From assembly GCA_040307645.1 (NCBI GenBank), contig JAWRJF010000035.1:1-46983 (forward strand): a stretch of 46,983 bases of DNA. Reading direction: 5' to 3'. The notes beneath the pieces are model-generated. The model saw only the letters and a list, made by a program, of their open reading frames with translations, made no database searches and was not told the DNA's origin. This document shows, piece by piece, positions 32,131 to 41,882 of this stretch. A program made the position numbers and the translations under genes. How positions within the stretch are numbered: position 1 is the stretch's first letter; each line of letters starts with the position of its first letter. The DNA is from JAVXAG01 sp040307645 (GTDB lineage Bacteria > Bacillota > Clostridia > Peptostreptococcales > Anaerovoracaceae).

Positions 32131-33351
32131 ATGCATCCTGGAATTCATAATTATTCAGAAATTGGAAAGTTAAATAAAGTACTTCTTCATAGAATTGGAG
32201 AAGAAGTAGAAGGATTAGTTCCTGACAATTTTGAAAGACTGTTATTTGATGACATACCTTTCTTGAAAGTTGCTCGAGAAGAACATGATAGATTTGCAGA
32301 AGTTTTAAGAGAAAATGGCGTTGAAGTAGTCTATTATGTAGACGAAACTGCTAAAGCCCTAGGAGACAAGAAAATAAAAGAAGAATTTTTAAATAAAATT
32401 CTTGACGAAAGTAACCTAAATTCACAAGGTATTAGAGAAGCTATTTATGACTTCTTAATAAAAATGCCTGAAAAGAAAATGGTAGAAAAAATTATTGCTG
32501 GTGTTAAGAGAACGGACATTGCTCATGTTGAATCAAAATCTTTGGCAGATTTTATTTCATCATCATATCCGTTTTATATGGACCCAATGCCAAACCTTTA
32601 CTTCACTAGAGACCCTGGTGCATGTGTAGGTAATGGTATTAATATCCACCATATGAGCACAGCAACAAGAAGAAGAGAATCATTACTATTAAAATATATG
32701 TTCCTTCATAATAAAGATTTTGCTCCGGAAGGTTCACAACTTTGGTATGATTATGATCATGAATATTCTATTGAAGGTGGAGATGTATTGGTTCTTAACG
32801 CTGAGACTGTTGCAATCGGACTTAGTGCAAGAACTACAGCTGCAGCAATTGAAAGATTTGCAGAGAATATGTTGAATAAATCTACTTTTAAGAGAGTATT
32901 GGTATTTGATATTCCAAAATGCAGAGCATTTATGCATTTAGATACTGTATTTACAATGGTAGACTATGATAAGTTTACAATTCACCCAGAAATTGAGGGA
33001 CCTTTACAGTTATTTGAAATTACCCTTGGAAAAGATGGTAAAGCGCATTTTGAGTCAGTTACAGATTCATTACCAAATATCCTTAGCAAGGTGCTAAAAT
33101 TACCAGCTGTAGATTTAATCAGATGCGGTGGTAATGATCCAATGGCAGCCCAGAGAGAACAGTGGAACGATGGTTCTAACACTCTTTGTATCGCTCCTGG
33201 CACAGTAGTTACTTATGAAAGAAACTATGTTACAAATGACTTACTTGATAAAAAAGGAATCAAAGTTCTTACAATTCCAAGTGCAGAACTCTCAAGAGGC
33301 AGAGGGGGCCCAAGATGTATGTCTTGCCCTGTTAACAGAGACGATTTATAA
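32131..33351 (+). CDS. arcA: Arginine deiminase
   Basis: A 406-residue guanidine-modifying hydrolase that converts arginine to citrulline and ammonia. Motifs: YFTRDPG (about 161-167), the HMSTATRRRES segment, EGGDVL (about 216-221), HLDTVFT with the catalytic histidine, and C396 in GRGGPRCMSCP as the nucleophile. AAAGGAGGAGC precedes ATG 32131. It lies between argF and arcC and completes the ATP-yielding arginine pathway. No arginine/ornithine antiporter (arcD) is in the window; the YjiH-type or NhaC-type neighbours do not replace it by family. Confidence 0.95.
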   Translation: MHPGIHNYSEIGKLNKVLLHRIGEEVEGLVPDNFERLLFDDIPFLKVAREEHDRFAEVLRENGVEVVYYVDETAKALGDKKIKEEFLNKILDESNLNSQGIREAIYDFLIKMPEKKMVEKIIAGVKRTDIAHVESKSLADFISSSYPFYMDPMPNLYFTRDPGACVGNGINIHHMSTATRRRESLLLKYMFLHNKDFAPEGSQLWYDYDHEYSIEGGDVLVLNAETVAIGLSARTTAAAIERFAENMLNKSTFKRVLVFDIPKCRAFMHLDTVFTMVDYDKFTIHPEIEGPLQLFEITLGKDGKAHFESVTDSLPNILSKVLKLPAVDLIRCGGNDPMAAQREQWNDGSNTLCIAPGTVVTYERNYVTNDLLDKKGIKVLTIPSAELSRGRGGPRCMSCPVNRDDL

Positions 33352-33373
33352 GAATTAATAGGAGAAATATAAT

Positions 33374-34315
33374 ATGGCAGAGAAAATTGTAATTGCATTA
33401 GGCGGAAACGCGCTTCAGTCCGGAAAAGGCGAAGCCACTGCTGAAGCACAACTACAAGTAGTAAAAAAGACATGTGAATATATCGCAGAGATAAGCACTA
33501 GAGGCTATGAAATTGGCTTAGTACACGGAAATGGACCACAGGTAGGAAGAATTCTTCTTGCTTCAGAAACAGCAAAGGATGTAACACCTGCTATGCCTTT
33601 CGATGTATGTGGTGCTATGTCACAAGGTTATATTGGATATCATTTACAGCAGGCTTTAAAATTTGCTTTAAAACAAAGAGGCAAAGATCTTCCAGTAGTT
33701 ACAGTTGCAACTCAGGTTGTAGTTGGAGCTGATGACCCTGGATTTACTAATCCTACTAAACCAATTGGACCTTTTTATTCAGAGGAAGAAGCAAAAGCTT
33801 TAGTTGAAGAGAAAGGATATGCTGTAAAAGAAGACGCAGGAAGAGGCTGGAGAAGAGTAGTAGCTTCCCCAATTCCAAAGGATATAGTTGAAATCGATGC
33901 AGTAAGGAAATTATGGGATTCATCAATTGTAATTTCATGTGGTGGTGGCGGTATCCCAGTTGTAGAAAAAGCTGATGGAAGCCTTGAAGGCGTTGCTGCA
34001 GTAATCGATAAAGACTTTGCAGCAGAATTATTGGCAGAAAAAATCAATGCTGACGCATTAATGATTTTAACTGAAGTTGAACAAGTTGCAATCAACTTCA
34101 ACAAACCAAACCAGGAAAACCTAGCAAACTTAACTGTTGAACAGGCTGAAAAATATGTTGCAGAAGGACATTTTGCTCCAGGAAGCATGCTTCCAAAGGT
34201 TCAGGCAGCTATGAAATTTGCAACAGCAAATCCTGGAAAGAAGGCTATAATCACTTCATTAGATAAAGCTGTAGAAGCTTTAGAAGGTAAAACAGGCACT
34301 GTAATTACTTTATAA
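33374..34315 (+). CDS. arcC: Carbamate kinase
   Basis: A 313-residue kinase that makes ATP from carbamoyl phosphate and ADP, giving ammonia and carbon dioxide. The N-terminal IALGGNALQ, VHGNGPQVG (about 49-57), the RRVVASPIPKDIVE segment (about 157-170) and the VISCGGGGIPVV motif (about 190-201) are typical of the amino-acid kinase family. An AGGAG site lies 22 nt after arcA, so both share a transcript. It closes the operon; a terminator follows. Confidence 0.95.
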   Translation: MAEKIVIALGGNALQSGKGEATAEAQLQVVKKTCEYIAEISTRGYEIGLVHGNGPQVGRILLASETAKDVTPAMPFDVCGAMSQGYIGYHLQQALKFALKQRGKDLPVVTVATQVVVGADDPGFTNPTKPIGPFYSEEEAKALVEEKGYAVKEDAGRGWRRVVASPIPKDIVEIDAVRKLWDSSIVISCGGGGIPVVEKADGSLEGVAAVIDKDFAAELLAEKINADALMILTEVEQVAINFNKPNQENLANLTVEQAEKYVAEGHFAPGSMLPKVQAAMKFATANPGKKAIITSLDKAVEALEGKTGTVITL

Positions 34316-34335
34316 TAAAACATTTAATAATCCTT

Positions 34336-34370
34336 AAAAAAGATGGAGCTTTCAAGCTTCATCTTTTTTT
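34336..34370 (+). terminator. Terminator after arcC
   Basis: AAAAAGATGGAGCTT pairs with AAGCTTCATCTTTTT (one G-T pair) around TC, then T7. TATAAT of the next promoter lies only three bases later (34373-34378). Confidence 0.88.
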
Positions 34371-34396
34371 GCTATAATAATTCAGGAGGTAATTAA

Positions 34397-35677
34397 ATGG
34401 ATAAAATAAAAAAGACAATATATATCGCTTTTTTTGTGTCCCTTGCCGCACAGATTCATGTGAATTTCTTTATAAATGGATTTATTATTGCATTGTCGGT
34501 AATAGTGTTAGCTATTTTTTTATATTGTTATGAAGACTTGTCGCCTTTATATATCACAATGTGTGCAGCAATATTTTCACCCTTATTTAGGATGATTCTG
34601 TTAGTTGTGTCAGGAAAGCAGTGGGTTGAAACATTTAAATTAGTCTTGCCTGACGCAGTTTTTTTTATAGCTTATGGTATAACATTATTTAATATTTATA
34701 AATTACCTGTTGTGGGGAAAAAAAGTATAAAAAACTTCCCTGTGATTATAACCATTTGTGACGTGGTGGCTAACATTACTGAACTAATGGCTAGAAGCAT
34801 TATTAACGATACATGGATCTTAAGTTTTCCAATTATCATAGAACTAATTATTATAGCGGTCGTGAGGACAATTTTGATACAAGTTATATTGATTGCAATG
34901 GAGACATATAGCTCACTGCTTATAAAACAAGAACATGATGAAGAGTATAAAAAATTAATTGTTTTAGCCTCAATTCTTGAAAATGAATTGTATATAATGG
35001 ATAAAAATGCCAATGAGATTGAAGATATAATGAAGCAGGCCTTTGAATTATATAAAAAAATGGAGCAAATAAAAGCGCCGAGGGAATTAATAGAATCTTC
35101 ATTGGATATATCCAAAAATGCACATGAAATAAAAGGTGATTATTTAAGCATAATAGGAATACTAAAAAACAGTTTTGTAACAGAATATGAAAATAATGAA
35201 ATTAGTATAAAAGATATTTTAAATATTATTAAAACCGATTTGGTAAATTATATTTATAGCCATAATCTCAATATAGAAATAAGTGTAAGGATAAAAGCAA
35301 ATTTCTTAGTTAAAAAACACTTTAAAATGATGTCTATAATTAGAAATCTTGCCATAAATGCAATTGAAGCAATAAACCAAGATAAAGGTAAAATTATTAT
35401 TTTAGTTGAACAAGATCATGAAAACTATATTATTTCTGTAGAGGATAATGGACCTGGGATAAAAACAAGTAATTTGAGTTCTATATATTTTCATGGCTTT
35501 TCAACAAAATTTAGTGAAGAAACAGGCAATGTGCAAAGAGGAGTAGGTTTGGCAGTGGTAAAAGACTATGTTGAGAACATTTTTGAAGGTGAAATAAGAG
35601 TTGAGAGTAGAGAAAATAAAGGAACAAAATTTGAGATATTGTTACCTAGATCTGCTTTTGGGGAGAAAGAAATATGA
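34397..35677 (+). CDS. glnK: GlnK-type sensor histidine kinase
   Basis: A 426-residue kinase. The first 170 residues hold five or six membrane helices without a large external domain. A cytoplasmic coiled linker (175-235) leads to H243 in NAHEIKGDYLSI, then an ATPase domain with RNLAINAIEAIN, EDNGPGI and GVGLAVVK. The histidine motif is of the HxxKxD type seen in LytS/YcbA-like kinases. Its ATGA overlap with the next gene, a YcbB-domain regulator, and the downstream AGCS transporter reproduce the glnK-glnL / glnT set known from Bacillus subtilis glutamine utilisation. AGGAGG precedes ATG 34397. The predicted leader is very short, about 12-15 nt. Confidence 0.8.
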   Translation: MDKIKKTIYIAFFVSLAAQIHVNFFINGFIIALSVIVLAIFLYCYEDLSPLYITMCAAIFSPLFRMILLVVSGKQWVETFKLVLPDAVFFIAYGITLFNIYKLPVVGKKSIKNFPVIITICDVVANITELMARSIINDTWILSFPIIIELIIIAVVRTILIQVILIAMETYSSLLIKQEHDEEYKKLIVLASILENELYIMDKNANEIEDIMKQAFELYKKMEQIKAPRELIESSLDISKNAHEIKGDYLSIIGILKNSFVTEYENNEISIKDILNIIKTDLVNYIYSHNLNIEISVRIKANFLVKKHFKMMSIIRNLAINAIEAINQDKGKIIILVEQDHENYIISVEDNGPGIKTSNLSSIYFHGFSTKFSEETGNVQRGVGLAVVKDYVENIFEGEIRVESRENKGTKFEILLPRSAFGEKEI

Positions 35678-36516
35678 AATACTACATTGTGGATAATGTG
35701 ATAGGCATAGTGAAGACTCTTGAAAATATTATAGAAAGTAGAAAGATTGGTGAAGTTATTGGTTATAACGTGGATCCAGAAAGGGCGGTTCAAGAGATAA
35801 TTTCATTAAATCCAGATATAGTTTTAGTAGACCTTTTAATGAGCAAAAAAGATGGAATTGCTCTTGTTGAGGAAGTAAAAAGACAGAAGGAAAAAATAAC
35901 TTTTGTAATGATCTCACAGGTGGCCGATAAAACTATGATAGAACAGGCATACAATGCAGGAGTTGAGTTTTATATCAATAAGCCTATTAATGTTATAGAG
36001 GTCCAAAATGTTTTGGGCAATATTGCAGATAAGATAAGGATGCGTAGCATAGTAACAAACATAAAGGGAATGTTCGCTGAAGAGATAGAAGACAAGCCTA
36101 AAAATGATGAAAATGATATTTTACAGGAAATAAAAACTTTCATAGGCCTTTTAGGGTTATTAGGAGAAAAGGGAACAAATGACATATTGAGTATCTGTGA
36201 ACACATTATTATAAATAATGTATCATATAGCAAAGAAGTTCTAGAAAAAATAGCAGCTGAAAAAAATGACACAGCAAAAAATATGGAACAAAGAATAAGA
36301 AGAACAATGAAAAAGGGATTGACAAATGTTGCTAACTTAGGCATAGATGACTACGCAAACGATGTATTTCAAAACTATGCCAGCTACGTATATGACTTTA
36401 AAAGCGTTAAAGAAGAAATGGATAACATAAAAGGTAAAAATGAAAGTGGCGGGAGAGTTAATATTACAAAATTTATAGAGGGACTAATGCTTTATAGACA
36501 ATTGGAAATAAAATGA
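35674..36516 (+). CDS. glnL: GlnL-type response regulator (YcbB DNA-binding domain)
   Basis: A 280-residue regulator. The receiver domain (1-118) has D53 in LVDLLMSKKDG as phosphoacceptor and a lysine in INKPINV; the N-terminal acidic pair reads IVDN, with D7 and N8. Residues 130-275 match the YcbB/GlnL-type helical DNA-binding domain (EIKTFIGLLGLLGEKGTNDI, ANLGIDDYANDVFQNYASYV, cited in part). It overlaps the kinase by 4 nt. The probable target is the AGCS transporter promoter just downstream, which contains an ATTTGT-N4-TTTTGC repeat. Confidence 0.83.
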   Translation: MKYYIVDNVIGIVKTLENIIESRKIGEVIGYNVDPERAVQEIISLNPDIVLVDLLMSKKDGIALVEEVKRQKEKITFVMISQVADKTMIEQAYNAGVEFYINKPINVIEVQNVLGNIADKIRMRSIVTNIKGMFAEEIEDKPKNDENDILQEIKTFIGLLGLLGEKGTNDILSICEHIIINNVSYSKEVLEKIAAEKNDTAKNMEQRIRRTMKKGLTNVANLGIDDYANDVFQNYASYVYDFKSVKEEMDNIKGKNESGGRVNITKFIEGLMLYRQLEIK

Positions 36517-36535
36517 TTAAAAAAAATATTTAAAT

Positions 36536-36584
36536 CTTTCTGAATATTTGTGAGTTTTTGCGTTCTAGGTTTTTATCATATAAG
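36536..36584 (+). promoter_or_regulatory. GlnL-like direct repeat and promoter of the AGCS transporter
   Basis: ATTTGT (36546-36551), four bases, TTTTGC (36556-36561). Each half differs by one base from the TTTTGT-N4-TTTTGT site I recall for B. subtilis GlnL. A weaker CTTTCT sits in the same phase at 36536-36541. TATAAG at 36579-36584 could be the -10. Confidence 0.55.
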
Positions 36585-36629
36585 TACAAACACATTTTAT
36601 ATACTTATTATGAAAGGATGAAGGACGTT

Positions 36630-38135
36630 ATGGATTTAGCAAAACTCACTAGTGTAATTAACGGCTACGTTTGGAGTGTACCTCTAGTAGTATTGGCATT
36701 AGCCGTGGGGGTTTATTTTTCATTAACAATGAAATTCCCACAGATTAGATGTATCAAAGATATGGTATATTATTTATTTAAAGGAAATTCTTCAAGTGAA
36801 GAAGGCGTGTCCTCTTTTCAAGGTTTTGCAATGGCACTTGGTGGCAGAATAGGTGTAGGGAATATTGCAGGCGTTGCGACGGCTATTTATTTTGGTGGTC
36901 CAGGGGCAGTATTTTGGATGTGGGTTATCGCCTTTATTGGCGCAGGATCTGCATATGCAGAAAGCTCTTTGGCACAGATATATAAAACAAAAATAGATGG
37001 GGAGTATAGAGGCGGACCTGCATACTATATTGAAAAAGGAACAGGATTGACTTTCTTAGCCATTCTATTTGCAATAACCGGAGTAATTGCGAATGGATTT
37101 ACAGGGCCTACTATTCAAGCGTTTAATGTAGCTGAAGCAACAAAAAATGCCTTTGGCATTGATCCCATGATTACAGGAATAGTTGTGGCAGTCTTATTTG
37201 CACTTGTAGTATTTGGTGGAATGAAGAGAATCGGTAAAGTTGCAGAAATTATTGTACCAATTATGGCAATTATTTATATTATTTTAGCATTAGTAATTTT
37301 AGGTGTAAACTTTACAAAGATTCCAGAAATGTTTGGACTTATTATCAAATGTGCATTTAACATTGAAGCTTTCTACGGTGCAATCTGGGGAAGCGCTGTA
37401 ATGTGGGGAGTAAAAAGAGGAATATATTCCAGCGAGGCAGGTATGGGATCAGGAGCCCATGCAGCAGCTGCAGCAGAGGTATCCCATCCGGCAAAACAAG
37501 GACTTGCACAATCATTTTCAGTATATGTAGATACATTATTTGTGTGTACCGCTACAGCTATAATGATTCTTTCAACAGGCATGTACAATGTTGTCAATGA
37601 AAAAACAGGAGAGATGTTAGTGGAAAATTTACCAGGGGTATCTGCAGGCACAGGATATACGCAGGCAGCTATTGACTCCTTCTTGCCAGGGTTTGGATCA
37701 GCTTTTATCGCTATTGCAGTTTTCTTCTTTGCATTTACTACACTATTATCATTTGCATTCTATACAGATGCTAATATGTCTTACATAGCTCAAAAATGCA
37801 ATAATAGAAAATATATTGTAATAGGCGTGAAAATAATTTTAACTGCCATTATACTATTTGGAGCCGTAAGATCTTCAGATGTTGCATGGAATTTAGCAGA
37901 TATCGGTGTAGGACTTATGTCATGGGTAAACCTAATTGCATTATTTATCTTGCAGAAAACTGTTAGAATAGTTTTGAAAGATTATGAGAAGCAGAAAAAA
38001 CTAGGACTTGATCCAGTCTTTGATCCAGATGATTGTGGCATAAAAAATGCTGGTCTTTGGAAAGATATTATAAAAAATAACTATGCTGACTTACTAGAAA
38101 AGAAAAGGGAAAAAGAAAAAGAACTAGAAAAATAA
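36630..38135 (+). CDS. Alanine/glycine or glutamine:Na+ symporter (AGCS family)
   Basis: A 501-residue sodium-coupled amino-acid symporter with about ten or eleven helices. I chose ATG 36630, preceded by AAGG; the frame opens earlier (36558) through the promoter region. Family signatures include SSFQGFAMALGGRIGVGNIAGVA (about 70-92, cited in part), PAYYIEKG and the KRGIYSSEAGMGSGAHAAAAA segment (about 267-287, cited in part). A lysine/glutamate-rich cytoplasmic tail ends it. It follows the GlnK/GlnL system and a putative GlnL site, so glutamine is a sensible substrate (as GlnT), but AGCS members also carry alanine or glycine. Confidence 0.9.
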   Translation: MDLAKLTSVINGYVWSVPLVVLALAVGVYFSLTMKFPQIRCIKDMVYYLFKGNSSSEEGVSSFQGFAMALGGRIGVGNIAGVATAIYFGGPGAVFWMWVIAFIGAGSAYAESSLAQIYKTKIDGEYRGGPAYYIEKGTGLTFLAILFAITGVIANGFTGPTIQAFNVAEATKNAFGIDPMITGIVVAVLFALVVFGGMKRIGKVAEIIVPIMAIIYIILALVILGVNFTKIPEMFGLIIKCAFNIEAFYGAIWGSAVMWGVKRGIYSSEAGMGSGAHAAAAAEVSHPAKQGLAQSFSVYVDTLFVCTATAIMILSTGMYNVVNEKTGEMLVENLPGVSAGTGYTQAAIDSFLPGFGSAFIAIAVFFFAFTTLLSFAFYTDANMSYIAQKCNNRKYIVIGVKIILTAIILFGAVRSSDVAWNLADIGVGLMSWVNLIALFILQKTVRIVLKDYEKQKKLGLDPVFDPDDCGIKNAGLWKDIIKNNYADLLEKKREKEKELEK

Positions 38136-38153
38136 ATTACATATTGGAATTCC

Positions 38154-38187
38154 AGGAGGTTAGGACGCTGTGCCTTTCCTCCTTTTT
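38154..38187. terminator. Terminator between the AGCS and AI-2E-family genes
   Basis: AGGAGG-tt-AGG pairs with CCT-tt-CCTCCT around ACGCTGTG, then TTTTT that overlaps the end of the convergent AI-2E-family gene. Confidence 0.75.
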
Positions 38188-39364
38188 ATTGTTTAATAGC
38201 CCACTTAGAGACGAAGACGTTTATAATACCGGCAATTGGGACAGCAAGAATCATCCAGATAATTCCCCCATAGTAGCCGGCAACGGAAACTGCAGTTAAA
38301 ACAAAGAGGGGATGGAGACCGGTAGTGCTTCCTACAATTTTTGGATATATAAAATTGCAGTCAATTTGTTGTATGATGAAAAGAGATAGCACAGCAATGA
38401 TGCCTTTTGAAAAACCCCCACTGGCAGTTGCTACAATAAATGTTGGAATGATGCCTAGAAAAGGTCCGAAATATGGAATTACATTAGTTATTCCTGCAAA
38501 ACATCCAATAAATACAGCGAAACTTATGCCTTGTATAGATAATGCTAAAGAGGATAAGATTGAGACTATCACTGAATCAATGAGAGCACCTCTAATAAAA
38601 GTGGATAAAACGCCATTTATATCATAACAACATTCCCTAACAATTCCGTGGGTCTTTTGCCCTAAAAGGATATGGAAACATTTATTACATAGGTTGAGGA
38701 AAAAATCCTTGTCCTTTAAAAGATAAATCCCTGCTACCATGCCTACTAATAGGTTAATAATACCTCCGGTTATTGATTTTATCGTTTCAATAACCCCGCC
38801 ACTTCTGATACTTCCACTCACCCATTTTACAGCACTTTCCACAAAGAACTTTGCCTTTTCTGCAATAATGCCATCCGGTAAATTTTCTAGCCAATTATTT
38901 ATCATGACCTGATAATTTTCGAAATAAGAAATTAGGGTTTGAAACGTTTTTGAAACAGACTGAAAAGAAACTTGTCCGATTATAAGAGTTACCAGGCCGT
39001 ATAAAATAATAAGAGAAATGGCAATTATAATAATATAGGTAAATAGCACACTAAATAACCTAGCTCTTTTAAAAAGCAAATGCTTTTTTATGGGATCTGT
39101 TAAATTTTGTGGATAGAATTTCGCCAAAAATTTATGATGTATAATTTCTACTAAAGGGTCAAGAATGTAAGCAATTATTATCCCTATAATTAAAGGCATG
39201 AAAGCCGATAATAAACTAGATGAAAATAATATGATTTTGTCTACGAACCATGAAAGATTTTTTAAAACAAAATATATCACACAAAATAGAAAAATATTGA
39301 ACCCTGTAAAAACTGTGTATTTAATAATTTTTTCATCTCTTAATAGAGCCTTTAGACTACTCAT
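38186..39364 (-). CDS. AI-2E family membrane protein (YdbI/PerM-like)
   Basis: A 392-residue membrane protein with about eight helices: one pair near the N-terminus (about 15-70), one at about 100-130, and a C-terminal group from 220 to 385. The GCFAGITNVIPYFGPFLGIIP segment (about 300-320, cited in part) is the conserved PYxGP signature of the family. Members have been tied to autoinducer-2 export, Na+/H+ exchange or other roles, so the name does not define the substrate. AAGGAAGG precedes the ATG. It is divergent from the U32 peptidase with only 66 nt between, so the two promoters lie close together. Confidence 0.88.
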   Translation of the reverse strand: MSSLKALLRDEKIIKYTVFTGFNIFLFCVIYFVLKNLSWFVDKIILFSSSLLSAFMPLIIGIIIAYILDPLVEIIHHKFLAKFYPQNLTDPIKKHLLFKRARLFSVLFTYIIIIAISLIILYGLVTLIIGQVSFQSVSKTFQTLISYFENYQVMINNWLENLPDGIIAEKAKFFVESAVKWVSGSIRSGGVIETIKSITGGIINLLVGMVAGIYLLKDKDFFLNLCNKCFHILLGQKTHGIVRECCYDINGVLSTFIRGALIDSVIVSILSSLALSIQGISFAVFIGCFAGITNVIPYFGPFLGIIPTFIVATASGGFSKGIIAVLSLFIIQQIDCNFIYPKIVGSTTGLHPLFVLTAVSVAGYYGGIIWMILAVPIAGIINVFVSKWAIKQ

Positions 39365-39430
39365 AGTTGCACCTTCCTTACATTGATAGTATGATATAAA
39401 TAGTGAAAATTTATTACATAGAAGGATATT

Positions 39431-41629
39431 ATGAAAAAGAAATGTGAATTATTAATTCCTGCAGGTGGTGTTAATCAGTTTATTGCAGCAGTAGAAAATG
39501 GAGCAGATGCGGTCTACCTAGGCGGCAAAGTATTTAATGCCAGGATTAATGCGGGAAATTTTGAAAATGAAGACTTAAAGAAAGTGGTAGATTTTGCCCA
39601 TCTTAGAGGAGTTAAAGTATATGTGACCATGAATACTTTGATTTTAGATGAGGAGATGAGTAAGGCTTTACAATATGCAGGCTTTCTGTACAAAATAGGA
39701 GTAGATGCCTTAATTATTCAAGATATAGGCTTTGCATATGAAGTGAGAAAAATATTTCCGGATTTTCCAATGCATCTTTCGACCCAAGGGTCAGTCTATA
39801 ACTTAGAAGGAGTCCTTGCAGCAAAAAAAATGGGTTTTGAGAGAGTTGTCCTTGCAAGGGAACTGTCTTTTGATGAAATCGATGAAATTGCAAAAAATGA
39901 TGACACAGAGCTAGAGGTTTTTGTTCATGGCGCTCTTTGTCTATGTTACTCTGGACAATGCCAAATGAGCAGATATTTTGGAGGGAGAAGTGGAAACCGT
40001 GGACAATGTGCACAGCCTTGCAGACTGCCTTATAAAGTTTTGGATGAAGACTTTAGACTGGTTGATTCATTTAAATACCCTCTTAGTCCTAAAGATTTAT
40101 GCCTTATAGACCAAATCGGTGATTTGGCAAAGATTGGTGTGGCATCACTTAAAGTAGAAGGAAGAATGAAATCAGCAGAATATGTAGCTGTTGTAACAAG
40201 AATATACAGAAAATATCTAGATGAGTACTACGAGAAAGGTTGGTACCAGGTTTCTGATGAAGACAGACACCAGTTGATGCAAATATTCAACAGAGGCGGT
40301 TTCACTCAAGGATATTATTGGGGAGATCCGGAACAACAACTTATATCCGGAGACATACCAAAGCATCGAGGTGTAAAATTAGGAAAGGTAATTAAACAGG
40401 TACAGGGTACAAGTTTAATTGATGTCAAATTATATCGTAAATTGTCCATAGGCGATGGGGTTGAAATTCAAGGCAGAGAAGTCTTTGGAAATATAGTAAC
40501 TTATATTAAACCTTTAAAAGGTGGATTGACTAGAATTGGAGATTTAAAGGGCAGAACTGTTCATGGGGATATCTTATACCAAATTTCGTCAAAAGAGCAG
40601 CTGAAGGAAGCAAAAGAGACTTACTCCAATGTAACTTTATCAGAGGGTAAATATATGAGGAAAACCCCTGTTAACATGGAATTCCATGGGCAATTTGGAA
40701 AACATCTTACACTTAAAATAACCTGCTGCATAGAAAAAAGGAATTTTGCTGTGGTTATAGAAGACGAACCTGATCTAATACAAAAAGCTTTTAACAAAGC
40801 AACATCAGAAGAGGACATCAGAAAGCAACTTGGGAAAATGGGCAATACACCTTTTATGCTAGGAAAAGTGGGAATTTGTGTTGATAATGACATAATGATC
40901 CCAATTTCGTCTATTAACGATATGAGGCGTCGTGGAATCAGTGAATTAGAAAATGAAATAAAAAAGGCTTATCACAGGGAAGATAAAAAGATATTAATTG
41001 AAAACACAAACTACGAAACTCTTTCTGGTAATGGTGAATTTTATTTTTACAATACCGATACAATGGTGGAAATGGATAAAGAGGACAGACTGAATGGTGC
41101 TGTGGCAGTATTACCTATAATAGATTTCATCAGTGACAATGATAAAATTACGCAAAAAGCTATAGAGCTTGGAATGAAAGAAGTCATACCTTATATAGGG
41201 AACATATCGAAAGGTAAAGAGGATCAATTCATAAGAGAAAACTTTGAATTAATAGTTGAAACCATAAGGAAATCTTCTGGGAAAATATATATTGGCAATA
41301 TCTGCTGGATTGAAAAATTTGCAAAGGCAGGAATTACGGTATTAGGCGATTTTGGGCTAAACATTTTTAATGGTTTTGCAATAAAAGGATATATGGAGTT
41401 AGGGATGCATAAAGGGTATGGTTCTTTAGAGTGTATTGAAGACAGAGAACAACAATTTCCGCTGATGATATCACAGCATATTACTAAAGGAGAATGGTTA
41501 ATAGATCGTAGAGGACAAAAAATAGCAATTAAGAAAAATGCGGCTAAAGATAAGATGATTTTAGTTGCCGAAAACAGAATAAAAAATGACAAAGAACCAG
41601 GCACTGAAGGAAGAGTATATATGATTTAA
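39431..41629 (+). CDS. U32-family peptidase / RlhA-like protein
   Basis: A 732-residue protein of peptidase family U32 with the C-terminal DUF3656 extension. The N-terminal TIM-barrel-like part starts CELLIPAGGVNQFIAAVENGADAVYLGG (cited in part). The family signature with its cysteines is clear: FVHGALCLCYSGQCQMS (about 163-179) and GNRGQCAQPCR (about 188-198), which can hold an Fe-S cluster. E. coli RlhA of this group hydroxylates 23S rRNA, whereas others are called collagenase-like peptidases, so the reaction is uncertain. GAAGGA precedes ATG 39431. It is monocistronic, and its stop lies within the terminator hairpin. Confidence 0.88.
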   Translation: MKKKCELLIPAGGVNQFIAAVENGADAVYLGGKVFNARINAGNFENEDLKKVVDFAHLRGVKVYVTMNTLILDEEMSKALQYAGFLYKIGVDALIIQDIGFAYEVRKIFPDFPMHLSTQGSVYNLEGVLAAKKMGFERVVLARELSFDEIDEIAKNDDTELEVFVHGALCLCYSGQCQMSRYFGGRSGNRGQCAQPCRLPYKVLDEDFRLVDSFKYPLSPKDLCLIDQIGDLAKIGVASLKVEGRMKSAEYVAVVTRIYRKYLDEYYEKGWYQVSDEDRHQLMQIFNRGGFTQGYYWGDPEQQLISGDIPKHRGVKLGKVIKQVQGTSLIDVKLYRKLSIGDGVEIQGREVFGNIVTYIKPLKGGLTRIGDLKGRTVHGDILYQISSKEQLKEAKETYSNVTLSEGKYMRKTPVNMEFHGQFGKHLTLKITCCIEKRNFAVVIEDEPDLIQKAFNKATSEEDIRKQLGKMGNTPFMLGKVGICVDNDIMIPISSINDMRRRGISELENEIKKAYHREDKKILIENTNYETLSGNGEFYFYNTDTMVEMDKEDRLNGAVAVLPIIDFISDNDKITQKAIELGMKEVIPYIGNISKGKEDQFIRENFELIVETIRKSSGKIYIGNICWIEKFAKAGITVLGDFGLNIFNGFAIKGYMELGMHKGYGSLECIEDREQQFPLMISQHITKGEWLIDRRGQKIAIKKNAAKDKMILVAENRIKNDKEPGTEGRVYMI

Positions 41630-41655
41630 AGAGGCGGAATAAAACCTGCCTCTTT
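41628..41655 (+). terminator. Terminator after the U32 gene
   Basis: AAAGAGGC (41628-41635) pairs with GCCTCTTT (41648-41655). The left arm begins within the stop codon. Confidence 0.8.
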
Positions 41656-41677
41656 TATTGTAATTACAAAGGATACG

Positions 41678-41753
41678 GCAGATTTTGTTTTTTAAAAAAT
41701 ACATAAATAAATAGCAGATTTTGTTTGACTTGATGCATAGCTTAGTATAGAAT
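41678..41753 (+). promoter_or_regulatory. Promoter of pflB with 13-nt direct repeat
   Basis: GCAGATTTTGTTT occurs twice, at 41678-41690 and 41714-41726 (36 nt apart). TTGACT at 41725-41730, 17-nt spacer, TAGAAT at 41748-41753. The second repeat copy touches the -35. A GTATA-CAT-TATAC palindrome lies near 41850-41862 in the long leader. Confidence 0.6.
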
Positions 41754-41882
41754 ATACGCGTAGATAAAAGTAGGTAGTTTAGCTAGCATATATGACTTAG
41801 TAATGTATGTGATTTTTTAATTTTCTAGCAAATTTTATACCTATACTTGTATACATTATACATTATGCACAGGAGGAATAAT

